NCBI RefSeq assembly: GCF_037126175.1
Contig: NZ_CP146986.1
Coordinates: forward strand, 2,260,501-2,324,500
Source: Pseudomonas sp. RSB 5.4
Lineage (GTDB): Bacteria > Pseudomonadota > Gammaproteobacteria > Pseudomonadales > Pseudomonadaceae
Direction of reading: 5' to 3'
Length of the DNA stretch: 64,000 bases
Of the stretch, positions 19,093 through 28,707 are shown one piece after another; position 1 is the stretch's first letter; the number at the start of each line of letters is the position of its first letter. Position numbers and translations under genes: made by a program. The notes under the pieces were generated by a model that had not been told where the DNA came from, searched no databases, and saw only the letters and a list, made by a program, of their open reading frames with translations.

Positions 19093-20361
19093 TCACCACA
19101 GCGCTTTGGTGTAGGTGATGAGGATCCGTGTTTCATCGGCATCGCGGCTGAACGACGAGCGATAAGTCGCATTGCGCAAACGCAAGGCAACGTCCTTGAA
19201 CGTGCCGCTCTGGATCACGTACTTGACCTCGGTATTGCGTTCCCATTCCTGGCCGGTCTTGCCGGCCACTTGCGCATGATCGGCATCGATGTAGCGGCTC
19301 ATGAAAGTCAGACCGGGAATGCCCAAGCGCTCGAAATCGAAGTCATAACGCACTTGCCACGAGCGCTCCTTCGCTTCGGCGAAATCGCCGATCTGCGCAT
19401 AGTTGACCAGGTAAGCATCGCTGCCTTCGACATAGGGAAACGCGCTGTCGCCGAGCATCGCCTGATAGCCGACGCTGACCTTGTGCCCGCCCGCGGCGTA
19501 ACCGATCAGGCCGTTGAGCGACTGATTGCGGATCTTCCCGGCCTTGGCCGCGCCCTGGCTCTCGCTGGAGAAAAACCGCAGGTCGCTGCTCACCGTGCCG
19601 CCGGCCATGGGCCGCGTATCGGTGAAGCCGACGAAGTGTTGATCGTAGACATCGCTCAACGACGCGTAGTGATAACTGACCTTGAGGTTGTCGTTCACCT
19701 GCCGATCCACGCCGACCAGATTCAGGTGCGCGCCCTGGGCATTGGTGACGAAGCGGTTGTTCTTGTTGTTCAGCGCAATCGGCTCGTAGCTGGTGTCATT
19801 GCGCCCCTTGACCCGATCCAGTTGCCCCGCCGTCAGCACCACACCCGGCAGATCCTGCGAGATCACCATCGCCCCCCGAAACGACTGCGGCAGGATCATC
19901 CCGTCCTGCGGGCGCAGTGTCGGCAGGACCGGGATCAACGACCCGGCCTTCAGCTCGGTTTTGGCGATTTTGACCTTGGCCGTCACTCCCAATTTGCCGT
20001 ACTCACTGGCTGCGCGCCCATCACTGCGCACCGGCAACAAACCGCTGCCGGCGCGATCGGGACTGGAATCCAGACGCACACCAACCATGCCCAGCAGGTC
20101 GACCCCAAACCCCACCAACCCCGGCGTATACCCGGACTCGAACTTGAGCATCAGGCCCTGTGCCCACTCCTCGCGTTTTGATTGCAGGGTTGACGGCCCG
20201 TCGCGGAAATCCCGATTGAAGTAGACATTGCGGGTTTCGAACGACGCATGAGAGTCGGCGAAAAAATCCGCGTGAGCTCCGTTGCTGAAACTTGCCAGCA
20301 GCAATGCGCCGGCCAGGGTCGACAATCCATTGCGCATCCCCGAATGAATGAATGCAGTCAC
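19093..20361 (-). CDS. OprD-family outer-membrane porin
   Basis: A 422-residue porin from a GTG at 20361 (AGGTG 5 bases upstream); the ATG at 20337 is an alternative eight codons later with no ribosome site. The signal peptide contains LSTLAGALLLASFSNGAHA. The mature protein has OprD features: early EWAQGLMLKFESGYTPG, YGKLGVTAKVKIAKTELKAG, and a C-terminal beta-strand TRILITYTKALW ending in Trp. OprD/OpdX porins take up amino acids, small peptides or aromatic acids; the substrate is not deducible. The gene converges with the LysR gene and is separated from the next unit by a REP pair. Confidence 0.92.
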   Translation of the reverse strand: MTAFIHSGMRNGLSTLAGALLLASFSNGAHADFFADSHASFETRNVYFNRDFRDGPSTLQSKREEWAQGLMLKFESGYTPGLVGFGVDLLGMVGVRLDSSPDRAGSGLLPVRSDGRAASEYGKLGVTAKVKIAKTELKAGSLIPVLPTLRPQDGMILPQSFRGAMVISQDLPGVVLTAGQLDRVKGRNDTSYEPIALNNKNNRFVTNAQGAHLNLVGVDRQVNDNLKVSYHYASLSDVYDQHFVGFTDTRPMAGGTVSSDLRFFSSESQGAAKAGKIRNQSLNGLIGYAAGGHKVSVGYQAMLGDSAFPYVEGSDAYLVNYAQIGDFAEAKERSWQVRYDFDFERLGIPGLTFMSRYIDADHAQVAGKTGQEWERNTEVKYVIQSGTFKDVALRLRNATYRSSFSRDADETRILITYTKALW

Positions 20362-20411
20362 GGCGACACCTATGAAGTTGTTCGTAGAAGACTCAGGCAA
20401 ACCCGTATCCC

Positions 20412-20504
20412 CCTGTGGGAGCGGGCTTGCTCGCGAAAGCGCTGTATCAGGCAATGAAGGTGCTGGATGCGCTGACGCCTTCGCGAGCAAACCCGCTCCC
20501 ACAG
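20412..20504. repeat. REP pair (family A)
   Basis: Inverted GTGGGAGCGGGCTTGCTCGC copies between the porin gene and the DMT exporter gene. Confidence 0.9.
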
Positions 20505-20518
20505 GGCAGATTTGTGGG

Positions 20519-20998
20519 TCAGAAAGACCGGGCGAGCATCGCGATCAGCCGCTCACCAAACAGCGTCAGTGCCACGCCCAGCAGCACCACCACTGCGCCG
20601 GCGATCTTGATCGATGCCGCCGGACGCACCACTGCGCCCAGCCAGCCGAAGTGATCGATCGCCACCGACGACAGCAACTGCCCGGCGATGACCAGCACCA
20701 GCAGATTCGCCAGACCGATACGCGGCGCCAGCCACACGGTGCAGAAAATCGCCCCGGCACCGAGCACGCCACCGACCAGACGCCAGCCGGGTTGCGCCGG
20801 GATCACACTCAAGGCATCGCCAAGACCACCGCGCATCCATGCCAGTGCACCCAGCACCAGCATGCCGCTGAGAAACGAGTAGAACGCCGCCGCCAGCGTG
20901 TTGCCGGTCATGGCCCCGGCCAACTGACTGTTAACCGCCGCTTGCACGGCAATCGCCACACCGGCCAGCAAGGCCAGAGCAAAGGAAATCAGGATCAT
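20519..20998 (-). CDS. DMT-superfamily membrane protein (YdcZ/DUF606 family)
   Basis: A 159-residue hydrophobic protein with about five membrane helices, opening MILISFALALLAGVAIAVQA then AAVNSQLAGAMTGNTLAAAF, the DUF606 signature. These half-size members of the drug/metabolite transporter superfamily act as dimers; the substrate is unknown. The ATG at 20998 has GAGAGGTG 9 bases upstream. It lies 13 bases after the stop of the amidohydrolase gene, so it is probably co-transcribed and could move that enzyme's substrate or product. Confidence 0.86.
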   Translation of the reverse strand: MILISFALALLAGVAIAVQAAVNSQLAGAMTGNTLAAAFYSFLSGMLVLGALAWMRGGLGDALSVIPAQPGWRLVGGVLGAGAIFCTVWLAPRIGLANLLVLVIAGQLLSSVAIDHFGWLGAVVRPAASIKIAGAVVVLLGVALTLFGERLIAMLARSF

Positions 20999-21011
20999 GA
21001 CCGTGCACCTC

Positions 21012-22412
21012 TCAGTGGGCATGCAGCGGGGCGAAGTGCTCCGCGAAAGCATCAGGGCTGTAACCGGCGGCATTGAACAGGTAGCTGCGCGACTCTTCCG
21101 TGGCCCGGTTCAGTTGTTCGCGATCCACGCCCAGCACCACACCCGCCTGTTTGCGAATGCGCCCGGCGATGATCACGGTGTCGATATCGCCACGTTCGGC
21201 GGCATGCACCACCGTACCCAGCGCGTTGTTCGACGGGTAGACGCTGAGGTTGTCAGTGCGGATCAACACAATGTCGGCCTGCTTGCCCGGAGTGATGCTG
21301 CCAATGCGCGTCTCGAGTCCGGCACACGCCGCGCCATCAAGGGTGGCGGCTTTGAGCAGTTGCGCGGCGCTGACCAGTTCCGGCGCTGGTTGACCATGGA
21401 AACGCGCACTGTGCGCAGCCGCCCGTTGCAGGTAAAACGCCACACGCATTTCACCGAACATGTCGCCGCCGTAAGAGCTTTCGTTGTCGACGCTCAGGCC
21501 CGGGCGCAGGCCGTGATCGACAGCTTTCTGCCAGGCGAACACGCCGTCTTCGAGCCCGTAGTGCGCGTCGGAGCGCGGGCAGACGTTCACCTTGACCCCG
21601 GCGTGGCGCAGGATCGACCAACCGTGATCCGGCAGGCAGGTGCAGTGGTTGAAAATATTGTCCGGGCCCAGCAGGCCCTCTTCGTGCAGCGCATCCAGCT
21701 CCGCCGCCATACCGGCGCCGAAGAATTCGGTGACGATATTCAGGCCCAGTTCGCGGGCGACTGCCCATTGTTCGCGGTCGAGTTGCGCCATCATCGCCAG
21801 GGTCACCAGCGAGTCGGGCGAACCGGCGTACTTGTCTTTGATACGGCGCAGATCGCCCGGCCACTGCGTGGACTCCCACTCCCCGGACAACGGCGCGCCC
21901 GGGGCATGCACCGCGCGGATGCCAGCGTCGTGCAAGGCATCGATAGCCGCATCCGAATGCGCGCCGCTGCGGGCGTTGTGTGAGTTATCGATGATGGTGG
22001 TGATGCCGGCGTTGATCGCACCCAGCGCGGTCAGCAGGTTGCCGACGTACATGTCTTGCGGACGGTAGTATTTGGCAAAGGAAAAATGCGTGGCGTTGCA
22101 GTAGTCTTCAAGCGTCGGCGAGTTCGGGTTGATCCGGCGCAACTGACCTTCCCACGCGTGGCGATGGGTATCGACCATGCCGGGAATCACGATCATGCCT
22201 TTGGCATCGATGACTTCAGCGTCGGGAGCATTGAGGCCTACGCCGACCTCGACGATTTCCGTGCCACGAATCAGCACATCGCCTTCGATGAAATTGCCCA
22301 GGCGTTCGTCCTGGGTGACCAGGGTTCCGCCCTTGATCAGCAGCAAGCGGTGAGCATCGGGCAACGGTTTGAGCGCGGAAGTCAAAACATCGAAATGAGC
22401 ATTGAAAGACAT
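21012..22412 (-). CDS. Amidohydrolase family protein (TRZ/ATZ, cytosine-deaminase-like)
   Basis: A 466-residue metal-dependent hydrolase. The metal-binding HxH is DTHRHAWEG (H83, H85), the third ligand candidate is FNHCTCLPDHGW, and the late aspartate candidate is in LSVDNESSYGGDMFGE. A C-terminal composite beta domain follows (GSITPGKQADIVLIRTDNL). The family deaminates or dechlorinates purine, pyrimidine or triazine-like rings. The ATG at 22412 follows TGGAG by 8 bases. It is divergent from a LysR regulator and precedes a DMT transporter. The substrate is unknown. Confidence 0.88.
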   Translation of the reverse strand: MSFNAHFDVLTSALKPLPDAHRLLLIKGGTLVTQDERLGNFIEGDVLIRGTEIVEVGVGLNAPDAEVIDAKGMIVIPGMVDTHRHAWEGQLRRINPNSPTLEDYCNATHFSFAKYYRPQDMYVGNLLTALGAINAGITTIIDNSHNARSGAHSDAAIDALHDAGIRAVHAPGAPLSGEWESTQWPGDLRRIKDKYAGSPDSLVTLAMMAQLDREQWAVARELGLNIVTEFFGAGMAAELDALHEEGLLGPDNIFNHCTCLPDHGWSILRHAGVKVNVCPRSDAHYGLEDGVFAWQKAVDHGLRPGLSVDNESSYGGDMFGEMRVAFYLQRAAAHSARFHGQPAPELVSAAQLLKAATLDGAACAGLETRIGSITPGKQADIVLIRTDNLSVYPSNNALGTVVHAAERGDIDTVIIAGRIRKQAGVVLGVDREQLNRATEESRSYLFNAAGYSPDAFAEHFAPLHAH

Positions 22413-22525
22413 GGTGGGCTCCAGGGTGACGGTCGGCGCATTGGCCTGTAGTCGCATTGTCTGACCCGGAAGCTTTATTTAGAATGCCAAAACATCTACA
22501 AACATTGTGAAGCTGGGCATACATA

Positions 22526-23419
22526 ATGCGCGACCAAGAGTTTGGCCATCTCAGGGCATTTTTTGCCGTCGCCCGCGAGCGCAATTTCTCCCGCGCCGCC
22601 CAAGCGCTGGGGGTTTCAGCGTCGGCACTGAGCCAGACCATCAAGGGTCTGGAAGAGCGTCTGGGGGTACGCCTCCTCAATCGCACCACGCGCAGCGTGT
22701 CTACCACCGAGGCCGGGAGTAAATTGTTCGAACGCCTGGGCGAGATCTTTGCCGATCTGGACGCAGCGCTGGAACAACTCAACGACTACCGCGACACACC
22801 GGTCGGCACCCTGCGCATCTGCGCGCCGCAGGTAGCGATGCTGCACTTCATCCAACCGATCCTGCCGGCATTTCAAGCGACCTACCCGGACATCAAACTC
22901 GAACTGACCACCGACGACAGCACCGCCGACATCGTTGCCCAAGGCTACGACGCGGCGATTCGTCTGGGTGAGTTCATCGAACAAGACATGGTCGCGCTCA
23001 AACTCAGCGAACCGCTGACGCAGATCGCCATCGCCTCGCCCGACTACCTGCAAGGCAAACGTCGCCCGCACGAGCCGGCCGACTTGCTGGATCACCGCTG
23101 CGTAAACTGGCGGCGTTCCGGGGAATCCGGGCTGTACAAGTGGCGGTTTTTCCGCGATGGCATGCCGTTCGAATTGAGCGTGAAAGGTTCTCTGGTGGTC
23201 AGTGACTGCGCCGTTGCCATGCAATCGGCGCTGGATGGGCTGGGTATCACGGTGTGGATCCGTGAGTGGATCAAGGACGAACTCGACAGCGGTGCACTGG
23301 TGGCGCTGCTGGAAGAGTGGTCGACACCCTTCCCCGCGTTCTACCTGTATTACCCGAGCAATCGCCAGATGTCGTCAGCGTTGCAAGCCTTTATCGGCGC
23401 CCTGCGCAAGGCGCACTAG
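22526..23419 (+). CDS. LysR-family transcriptional regulator
   Basis: A 297-residue CrgA-subgroup LysR protein. The HTH is FFAVARERNFSRAAQALGVS, then ASALSQTIKGLEERLGVRLL; the C-terminus is FYLYYPSNRQMSSALQAF. It diverges from the amidohydrolase gene with 113 bases between and overlaps the convergent MFS gene by four bases. The amidohydrolase-DMT unit is its likeliest target. Confidence 0.92.
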   Translation: MRDQEFGHLRAFFAVARERNFSRAAQALGVSASALSQTIKGLEERLGVRLLNRTTRSVSTTEAGSKLFERLGEIFADLDAALEQLNDYRDTPVGTLRICAPQVAMLHFIQPILPAFQATYPDIKLELTTDDSTADIVAQGYDAAIRLGEFIEQDMVALKLSEPLTQIAIASPDYLQGKRRPHEPADLLDHRCVNWRRSGESGLYKWRFFRDGMPFELSVKGSLVVSDCAVAMQSALDGLGITVWIREWIKDELDSGALVALLEEWSTPFPAFYLYYPSNRQMSSALQAFIGALRKAH

Positions 23420-24612
23420 GCGACGCTTGCCCCGCTCAGGTTCGGGCGTTCTTCACGACCGCCATAGAACATGGCCTTGGCGCCAATCGTCAGCAACGAC
23501 AGCAGCGCAAACAGCAACCCGCACCAGATCGTGCCCGGCAGGCCCCAGGTGTCGATAAACACCCCACCGATCCACGAACCGAGGGCGATCCCGGCATTGG
23601 CCGCCGATACATACAGGCTGGTGGCGAACGAATGCGCCTCGGGCGCGGCGCTGGTCAGCCACATCTGGGTGATGATCATGCCGCTGGTGTGAATTGCGCC
23701 CCACAGCAGCACGATAAGCAGCATCGAGCTTAGCGACGCGCTGCCAAACAGCGCCAGAATCAGGTAGGCGATGCTCAACAGAATCGGAAACAGCAACGCA
23801 GTCGCCACCAGATGCGTGGCCAGTGCGCGCCCGGCCAACAGGTTGCCCAGCACCCCGCCGACACCGAAGATCACCAACAGGAAACTGATGGTTTCACCGT
23901 CCAGGCCGGTCTGGTTTTTCAGGTATTCGGCGGCGTAGCTGTACACCGCGAATTTGGTGGTGAACACCAGCACCGTGGCGATGATCGCCAGCCACACCGG
24001 CGGCTTTTTCAGGATCGACAGCTGACTTGCGAAGCTCTCCGGCGCAGCGGTCTGCCGAGGCAACTTGAGCAGCAATCCGAGCCCGGCGAGCAACGTCGCG
24101 ACGGCGCAGAACAGAATCGACGCCTCATACGAAAACCGCCCGGCGACCCATGCGGTAATCGGCACACCGAACACCAGTCCGAGGGTGGTACCGATGAAGG
24201 CGACCGTGGTCGCGTGGGTCGCACGCTCCCTGGGGTACAGCGAAATCGCCGCAGCAAACGCCGCCGAGAAAAACACTGGGTGCAACATCGCCGGGACAAT
24301 GCGCAGCGCCATCAACGTCGAATAGTTCGGCGCATAGGCCGACAGCACGCTGCTCACGGAAAAACACAGCAACGCACCGACCAGCACTTTCTTGCGGTCG
24401 AACCGCGAGAACACCAGCACCAGAAACGGCCCGGACAGCGCGACGATGAACGCGAACAGGCTCATCAGCAAACCGGCCTGGGCGACACTGACGCCGAAGC
24501 GCTCGACGATCAGCGGCAGTATGCCGACCACGCCGAGTTCCAGGGTGTACAGCCCGAACAGGCCCAGAATGATGAAGGGCATGACGGACATGGGATGGGG
24601 GGAACGGTTCAT
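23416..24612 (-). CDS. MFS transporter (AraJ/DHA1-like)
   Basis: A 398-residue protein with 12 predicted membrane helices. The motif A loop between TM2 and TM3 reads FLVLVFSRFDRKKVLVGALL, and TM5 contains VAFIGTTLGLVFGVPITAWV, typical of drug:H+ antiporter family 1. It probably exports a small molecule. The ATG at 24612 is used; a GTG two codons earlier is possible, and neither has a strong ribosome site. The gene converges on the LysR gene. Confidence 0.88.
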   Translation of the reverse strand: MNRSPHPMSVMPFIILGLFGLYTLELGVVGILPLIVERFGVSVAQAGLLMSLFAFIVALSGPFLVLVFSRFDRKKVLVGALLCFSVSSVLSAYAPNYSTLMALRIVPAMLHPVFFSAAFAAAISLYPRERATHATTVAFIGTTLGLVFGVPITAWVAGRFSYEASILFCAVATLLAGLGLLLKLPRQTAAPESFASQLSILKKPPVWLAIIATVLVFTTKFAVYSYAAEYLKNQTGLDGETISFLLVIFGVGGVLGNLLAGRALATHLVATALLFPILLSIAYLILALFGSASLSSMLLIVLLWGAIHTSGMIITQMWLTSAAPEAHSFATSLYVSAANAGIALGSWIGGVFIDTWGLPGTIWCGLLFALLSLLTIGAKAMFYGGREERPNLSGASVA

Positions 24613-24660
24613 AAACACTCATCACATCAGGAAAGAAAATCTACCGAACAACACAAAACC

Positions 24661-24751
24661 CTGTGGGAGCGGGCTTGCCCGCGAATGCGGTGGGTCAGCG
24701 ACAGTGTTGCCGACTGACCCTCCCTCTTCGCGGGCAAGCCCGCTCCCACAG
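24661..24751. repeat. REP pair (family A)
   Basis: Inverted GTGGGAGCGGGCTTGCCCGC copies between the MFS gene and the oxidoreductase gene. Confidence 0.9.
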
Positions 24752-24767
24752 TTGAGATGTGTCGCAC

Positions 24768-25793
24768 TCAGGCCTTATTGAAATCGACCACAACCTTGCC
24801 GAACGCCCCGCGATTGAGATGGGCGAACGCTTCGGTCACCTGATCGAAGGCATAGGTCGCATCGATCACCGGTTTGATCCCGTGGTGATCGATCATCCGC
24901 ACCATGTCCTCCAGCGCCCGACGCGGGCCGACGGCCACCGCAACGATTGAGGCGCGGCTGCCGAGCAGCGGCATGATCGGCGTGCGCAACTCGTCAGAAT
25001 CGAGCAGGCCGATGATCGACACCCGACCTCCAGGCACCACTGCCTGCAGAGAGCGCCCGAGGTTGTCGCCGCCGGCCATCTCCAGAATGTGATCGGCGCC
25101 GCGCCCGTCGGTCAGTTCCAGCACAGCGGTGTGCCAGTCCGGGGTGGTGCTGCGGTTGATGCCATGAGTGGCGCCCAGAGCGATGGCTTGGGCGATCTTG
25201 TCGTCGCTGCTGCTGGTGACGATGACGTTGGCGCCACTGGCCGCCGCCAGTTGCACGGCAAACAGCGAAACCCCGCCAGTGCCTTGCACCACCACGGTTT
25301 GCCCGGCGTGCAGATGCCCCAGTTCGATCAACGCCATCCACGCGGTCAGTGCGGCGATCGGCAGTGTGCTGGCCTCGACTGCACTGAGGTTTTTCGGCGC
25401 GCGCACGCACCAGTCGGCCGGCGTGGCAACGTACTGCGCCAACATGCCGGGAATCGGCCCACCCTGGGTCGGCATCTCGGCCCATGTTTTCGGATTGCCG
25501 TCGATCCAGTTGCTAATGTAGGTGGAGATGACTTTGTCGCCACTCTGAAAGCGCGTGACGCCCTCGCCGACCGCGACCACGGTACCGGCCATGTCCGAGG
25601 CTGGCGTGAAGGGGAATTTCAACGCTGCGGTCATGCCGTTTTCCGCGACTTGGGTATCACGGTAATTAAGCGAAACCGCATCGATCTTGACCAGGATTTC
25701 TCCGGCTTTCGGGGTTGGTCGCGGGGCCTGGACCTGGCTGAGGTTGGCGAGGCCAAACGCGGAAATTTCCCAGCGCTGCATAATGTCGGACAT
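24768..25793 (-). CDS. Medium-chain dehydrogenase/reductase, quinone-oxidoreductase-like
   Basis: A 341-residue NAD(P)-dependent MDR enzyme. The GroES-like domain holds VSLNYRDTQVAENGM, where zinc alcohol dehydrogenases have the catalytic Cys; its absence points to the zinc-free quinone oxidoreductase branch. The Rossmann loop is VVVQGTGGVSLFAVQLAAAS near 170-189. Substrate unknown. It diverges from the LysR gene at 25942, its probable regulator. Confidence 0.88.
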   Translation of the reverse strand: MSDIMQRWEISAFGLANLSQVQAPRPTPKAGEILVKIDAVSLNYRDTQVAENGMTAALKFPFTPASDMAGTVVAVGEGVTRFQSGDKVISTYISNWIDGNPKTWAEMPTQGGPIPGMLAQYVATPADWCVRAPKNLSAVEASTLPIAALTAWMALIELGHLHAGQTVVVQGTGGVSLFAVQLAAASGANVIVTSSSDDKIAQAIALGATHGINRSTTPDWHTAVLELTDGRGADHILEMAGGDNLGRSLQAVVPGGRVSIIGLLDSDELRTPIMPLLGSRASIVAVAVGPRRALEDMVRMIDHHGIKPVIDATYAFDQVTEAFAHLNRGAFGKVVVDFNKA

Positions 25794-25941
25794 GGCGATA
25801 ATCTCGGTAGAGGACTGTGGCGCCGATGATAGAAGCCATGCCCCTGGCTGATTAAGTGGGTCGCCACTCCGTTATATACGGACGTTTTGTTCCGCAATGA
25901 CTAAGGTAAATTGAACCCCACCGGTGAAATCGAGAATCGTG

Positions 25942-26838
25942 ATGGACAGCCTTAATGCGTTGAATGTGTTTGTGTCGGTGGCGGAAACTCGCAGCTTTGT
26001 CGCCAGTGGGCGCCTGCTTGGCGTGTCGGCTTCGGCAATTGGCAAAAGCATCGTGCGCCTGGAAGAACGCTTTGGCGTGCGCCTGTTCAATCGCAGCACG
26101 CGCAGCATCACGCTGACCGAGGACGGCACGCGGTTTCTCGAACGCAGTTTGCGCATCCTTGCCGAGATCGAAGCAGCGGAAATGGAGTTTTCCCAGACCA
26201 ACGCCGACCCGCGCGGGCGTCTGAAGATCAGTTTGCCGCTGGTGGGCGAGCCGTTTTTACCGGTGCTGGCACGGTTCAAGAAAACCTACCCGACGGTGGA
26301 TCTCGACCTGACGTTCGATGACCGCCGGGTCGATGTGATCGAGGAAGGCTACGACGCGGTGTTGCGGGCCGGAGATGTCCCGGATTCCAGCCTGACCTCG
26401 CGCCTGATCGGCAGCTACCGGATGATTCTGGTGGGGGCGCCGCCCTACTTTCAGGCCCATGGCGTACCGCAGCAAGCCACCGATCTGCTCAGTCATTCGT
26501 GTATTCAGTTTCGCTTTCCCAACACCGGCAAGCTGCAGGTCTGGCCGTTGCGCGAAGCCGGCCAGGAAGTCGATCTGCAGGTGCCGACCTCGATGGTCTG
26601 CAACAACCTCGAAGCGCGGATCTGCTTTGCCCTGCAAGGCCTGGGCATCGCCTATCTACCGGACTTCTGCGTCAGCGAGGCCTTGGCCGATGGGCGCTTG
26701 CAACGGATTTTGCCCGACTGCGCAGAGACCGGCGTCTACCGGATCATGTGGCCCTCGGGCAAGCATCCACAGCTGAAACTGCGGGTGTTCATCGACTTCC
26801 TCAAGGAGCATCTGTTTCCGCAGCAGACGCCGGCTTAG
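25942..26838 (+). CDS. LysR-family transcriptional regulator
   Basis: A 298-residue CrgA-type LysR. The HTH reads FVSVAETRSFVASGRLLGVS followed by ASAIGKSIVRLEERFGVRLF. A GTG six codons upstream is an alternative start. It diverges from the oxidoreductase gene (148 bases between) and overlaps the convergent aldo/keto reductase gene by four bases. The C-terminal domain includes YRIMWPSGKHPQLKLRVFID. Confidence 0.91.
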   Translation: MDSLNALNVFVSVAETRSFVASGRLLGVSASAIGKSIVRLEERFGVRLFNRSTRSITLTEDGTRFLERSLRILAEIEAAEMEFSQTNADPRGRLKISLPLVGEPFLPVLARFKKTYPTVDLDLTFDDRRVDVIEEGYDAVLRAGDVPDSSLTSRLIGSYRMILVGAPPYFQAHGVPQQATDLLSHSCIQFRFPNTGKLQVWPLREAGQEVDLQVPTSMVCNNLEARICFALQGLGIAYLPDFCVSEALADGRLQRILPDCAETGVYRIMWPSGKHPQLKLRVFIDFLKEHLFPQQTPA

Positions 26839-27794
26839 CCAATCAACGCTATCAACTGATACCGCTGCGCATCGGTCAACATCGGCCCGAACCCGGCGCC
26901 GGCGTTGTCGGCCATATAGCGCGGATTGCCGGTGCCGGGGATCACGCAAGTCACCGCCGGATGCGAAAGCAGATATTTCAGCGCCAGTTGCGGCCAACTG
27001 TTGACCTGCACATCCGATACCCAGCCCGGCAGCGGCTTGCCCTTGAGCCGTGTCAGCAAGCCGCCGCCACCGAACGGCCGATTACAGATCACCGCCACCC
27101 CGCGCTCGCGGCACAACGGCAGAATGCGTTTCTCCACACCACGGTCATCGAGGGCGTAGTTGATTTGCAGGAAATCCAGTTGTTCGGCGCCGAGCACTGC
27201 CTCGACTTCTTCATAGGCCGACGGCGTGTAATGGGTGATGCCGATGTAGCGAATGCGTCCCTGCGCTTTCCATTCGCGCAGGGTCGGCAGATGGCTTTGC
27301 CAGTCCAGCAGGTTGTGAATCTGCATCAGGTCGATGCGTTCGGTGCGCAACAGGCTGAAGGATTGCTCCATCTGCGCGATGCCCTCCTTGCGCCCGCGCG
27401 TCCACACCTTGGTCGCCAGAAATGCCGGCGAGCGTGGTTCGTGGATCGACAACAGCTCGCCAGTGGTTTGCTCGGCGCGGCCATACATCGGCGAGCTGTC
27501 GATCAGCGTGCCGCCCTTTTTGAACAGTTCATCGAGCACCGCCGGCAGTTGTTTATAGGCGGGGTCGCCGGGCGCAACATCGAAGCCGCGGTACGTGCCC
27601 AGGCCCACCATTGGCAACAGCTCGGAGCTTGAAGGGATGGCGCGGGTCTGCATGGTCTGGTCTCCTGCCGTGCTGGGCGAAGTGGCCGGCGGCGGCGTGG
27701 CGGTGTCCAACGCCCGGTCAAAGGTGAAGACCGCCGAAACCCCGGCAGCCAGTGTGAGCAACCGGCGACGGGAGCAACCCTCAGTGTGGCTCAT
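26835..27794 (-). CDS. Exported aldo/keto reductase
   Basis: A 319-residue AKR-family protein. The catalytic tetrad is visible: D99 and Y104 (LIDSSPMYGRAEQ), K129 (ATKVW) and H160 (LMQIHNLL). Unusually, a Tat-like leader precedes the barrel (CSRRRLLTLAAGVSAVFTF), so it may act in the periplasm. The ATG at 27794 has AGGGG 8 bases upstream; the open frame upstream has no such signal. Substrate unknown. Confidence 0.88.
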   Translation of the reverse strand: MSHTEGCSRRRLLTLAAGVSAVFTFDRALDTATPPPATSPSTAGDQTMQTRAIPSSSELLPMVGLGTYRGFDVAPGDPAYKQLPAVLDELFKKGGTLIDSSPMYGRAEQTTGELLSIHEPRSPAFLATKVWTRGRKEGIAQMEQSFSLLRTERIDLMQIHNLLDWQSHLPTLREWKAQGRIRYIGITHYTPSAYEEVEAVLGAEQLDFLQINYALDDRGVEKRILPLCRERGVAVICNRPFGGGGLLTRLKGKPLPGWVSDVQVNSWPQLALKYLLSHPAVTCVIPGTGNPRYMADNAGAGFGPMLTDAQRYQLIALIG

Positions 27795-27906
27795 GCTGGT
27801 TCCCCTGCTGCGTGAAGCTGTTGCACGTTGTGTGCGACGCCTGCCCGTCCACTGCGCTGGACTACACTGCGACAGCGAACACCCGCGCCCGGTTAAAGTT
27901 AGTCGA

Positions 27907-28680
27907 ATGTCCAGAAAACTGATGTCACTCGTCGCCTTGCTCATCGCCCTCTACCTGCTGCTGTGCGGGGCGCTGTTCGTATTTCAGCGCTCGCTGATCT
28001 ATTTCCCCCAGCCGGACAGTGCCGTGACTACGGCAGATTCGCGGTTGAAACTGACGATGCCGGATGCCGATGTGTGGGTAGCCACGCGCGCGCACGTCGG
28101 GCCGAAGGCACTGATCTACTTTGGCGGCAATGCCGAGGACGTGTCACGCAATCTGCCGTCGTTCAGCGAGGCCTTTCCCGACTACGCGCTGTTTTTGCTG
28201 AACTATCGGGGTTTCGGTGGCAGCAGCGGCTCGCCCTCGGAGGAAGCGATCGCCGAAGATGCGTTGGCACTGTTCGATCAGGTGTACGCCAGCCATCCGC
28301 AGATTGCCGTGATCGGCCGCAGCCTGGGTTCGGGGGTGGCGGTGCGCCTAGCGAGTCAGCGCCCGGCGAAACAACTGATTCTGGTGACGCCGTACAACAG
28401 CCTTGAAGACATCGCCGTCCGCCAATATCCATGGATGCCGGTGAAGTGGCTGCTGAAGGATCGCTTCGAGTCGGGCCGCTATGCCGCGCACATTCGCGTG
28501 CCGACGTTGCTGTTGGCGGCCAGTGATGACGAGGTGATACCACGGGACAGCACGCAGCGACTGCTACAGAGTTTCCCCAAAGGCGTGGCGACGCTGCGGG
28601 TGGTACCGGATGCGGGGCACAACTCGATTTCCGAGCGGACGCAGTATCTGCAGTGGATGAAGGATGTGCTTGATCGCTGA
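27907..28680 (+). CDS. Membrane-anchored alpha/beta hydrolase (BEM46-like)
   Basis: A 257-residue hydrolase with an N-terminal membrane anchor (LMSLVALLIALYLLLCGALF). The nucleophile elbow is GRSLGSG (S139), the acid D near 206 (AASDDEVIP) and the His near 237 (DAGHNSIS). The Ser/Asp/His triad is complete. Related proteins are ABHD12/13-type lipases or esterases; the substrate is not deducible. It is divergent from the exported aldo/keto reductase. The ATG at 27907 has a weak ribosome site, but the signal anchor starts there. Confidence 0.86.
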   Translation: MSRKLMSLVALLIALYLLLCGALFVFQRSLIYFPQPDSAVTTADSRLKLTMPDADVWVATRAHVGPKALIYFGGNAEDVSRNLPSFSEAFPDYALFLLNYRGFGGSSGSPSEEAIAEDALALFDQVYASHPQIAVIGRSLGSGVAVRLASQRPAKQLILVTPYNSLEDIAVRQYPWMPVKWLLKDRFESGRYAAHIRVPTLLLAASDDEVIPRDSTQRLLQSFPKGVATLRVVPDAGHNSISERTQYLQWMKDVLDR

Positions 28681-28707
28681 TAGCCGGTTATTGCGTTGTT
28701 TGGACAG

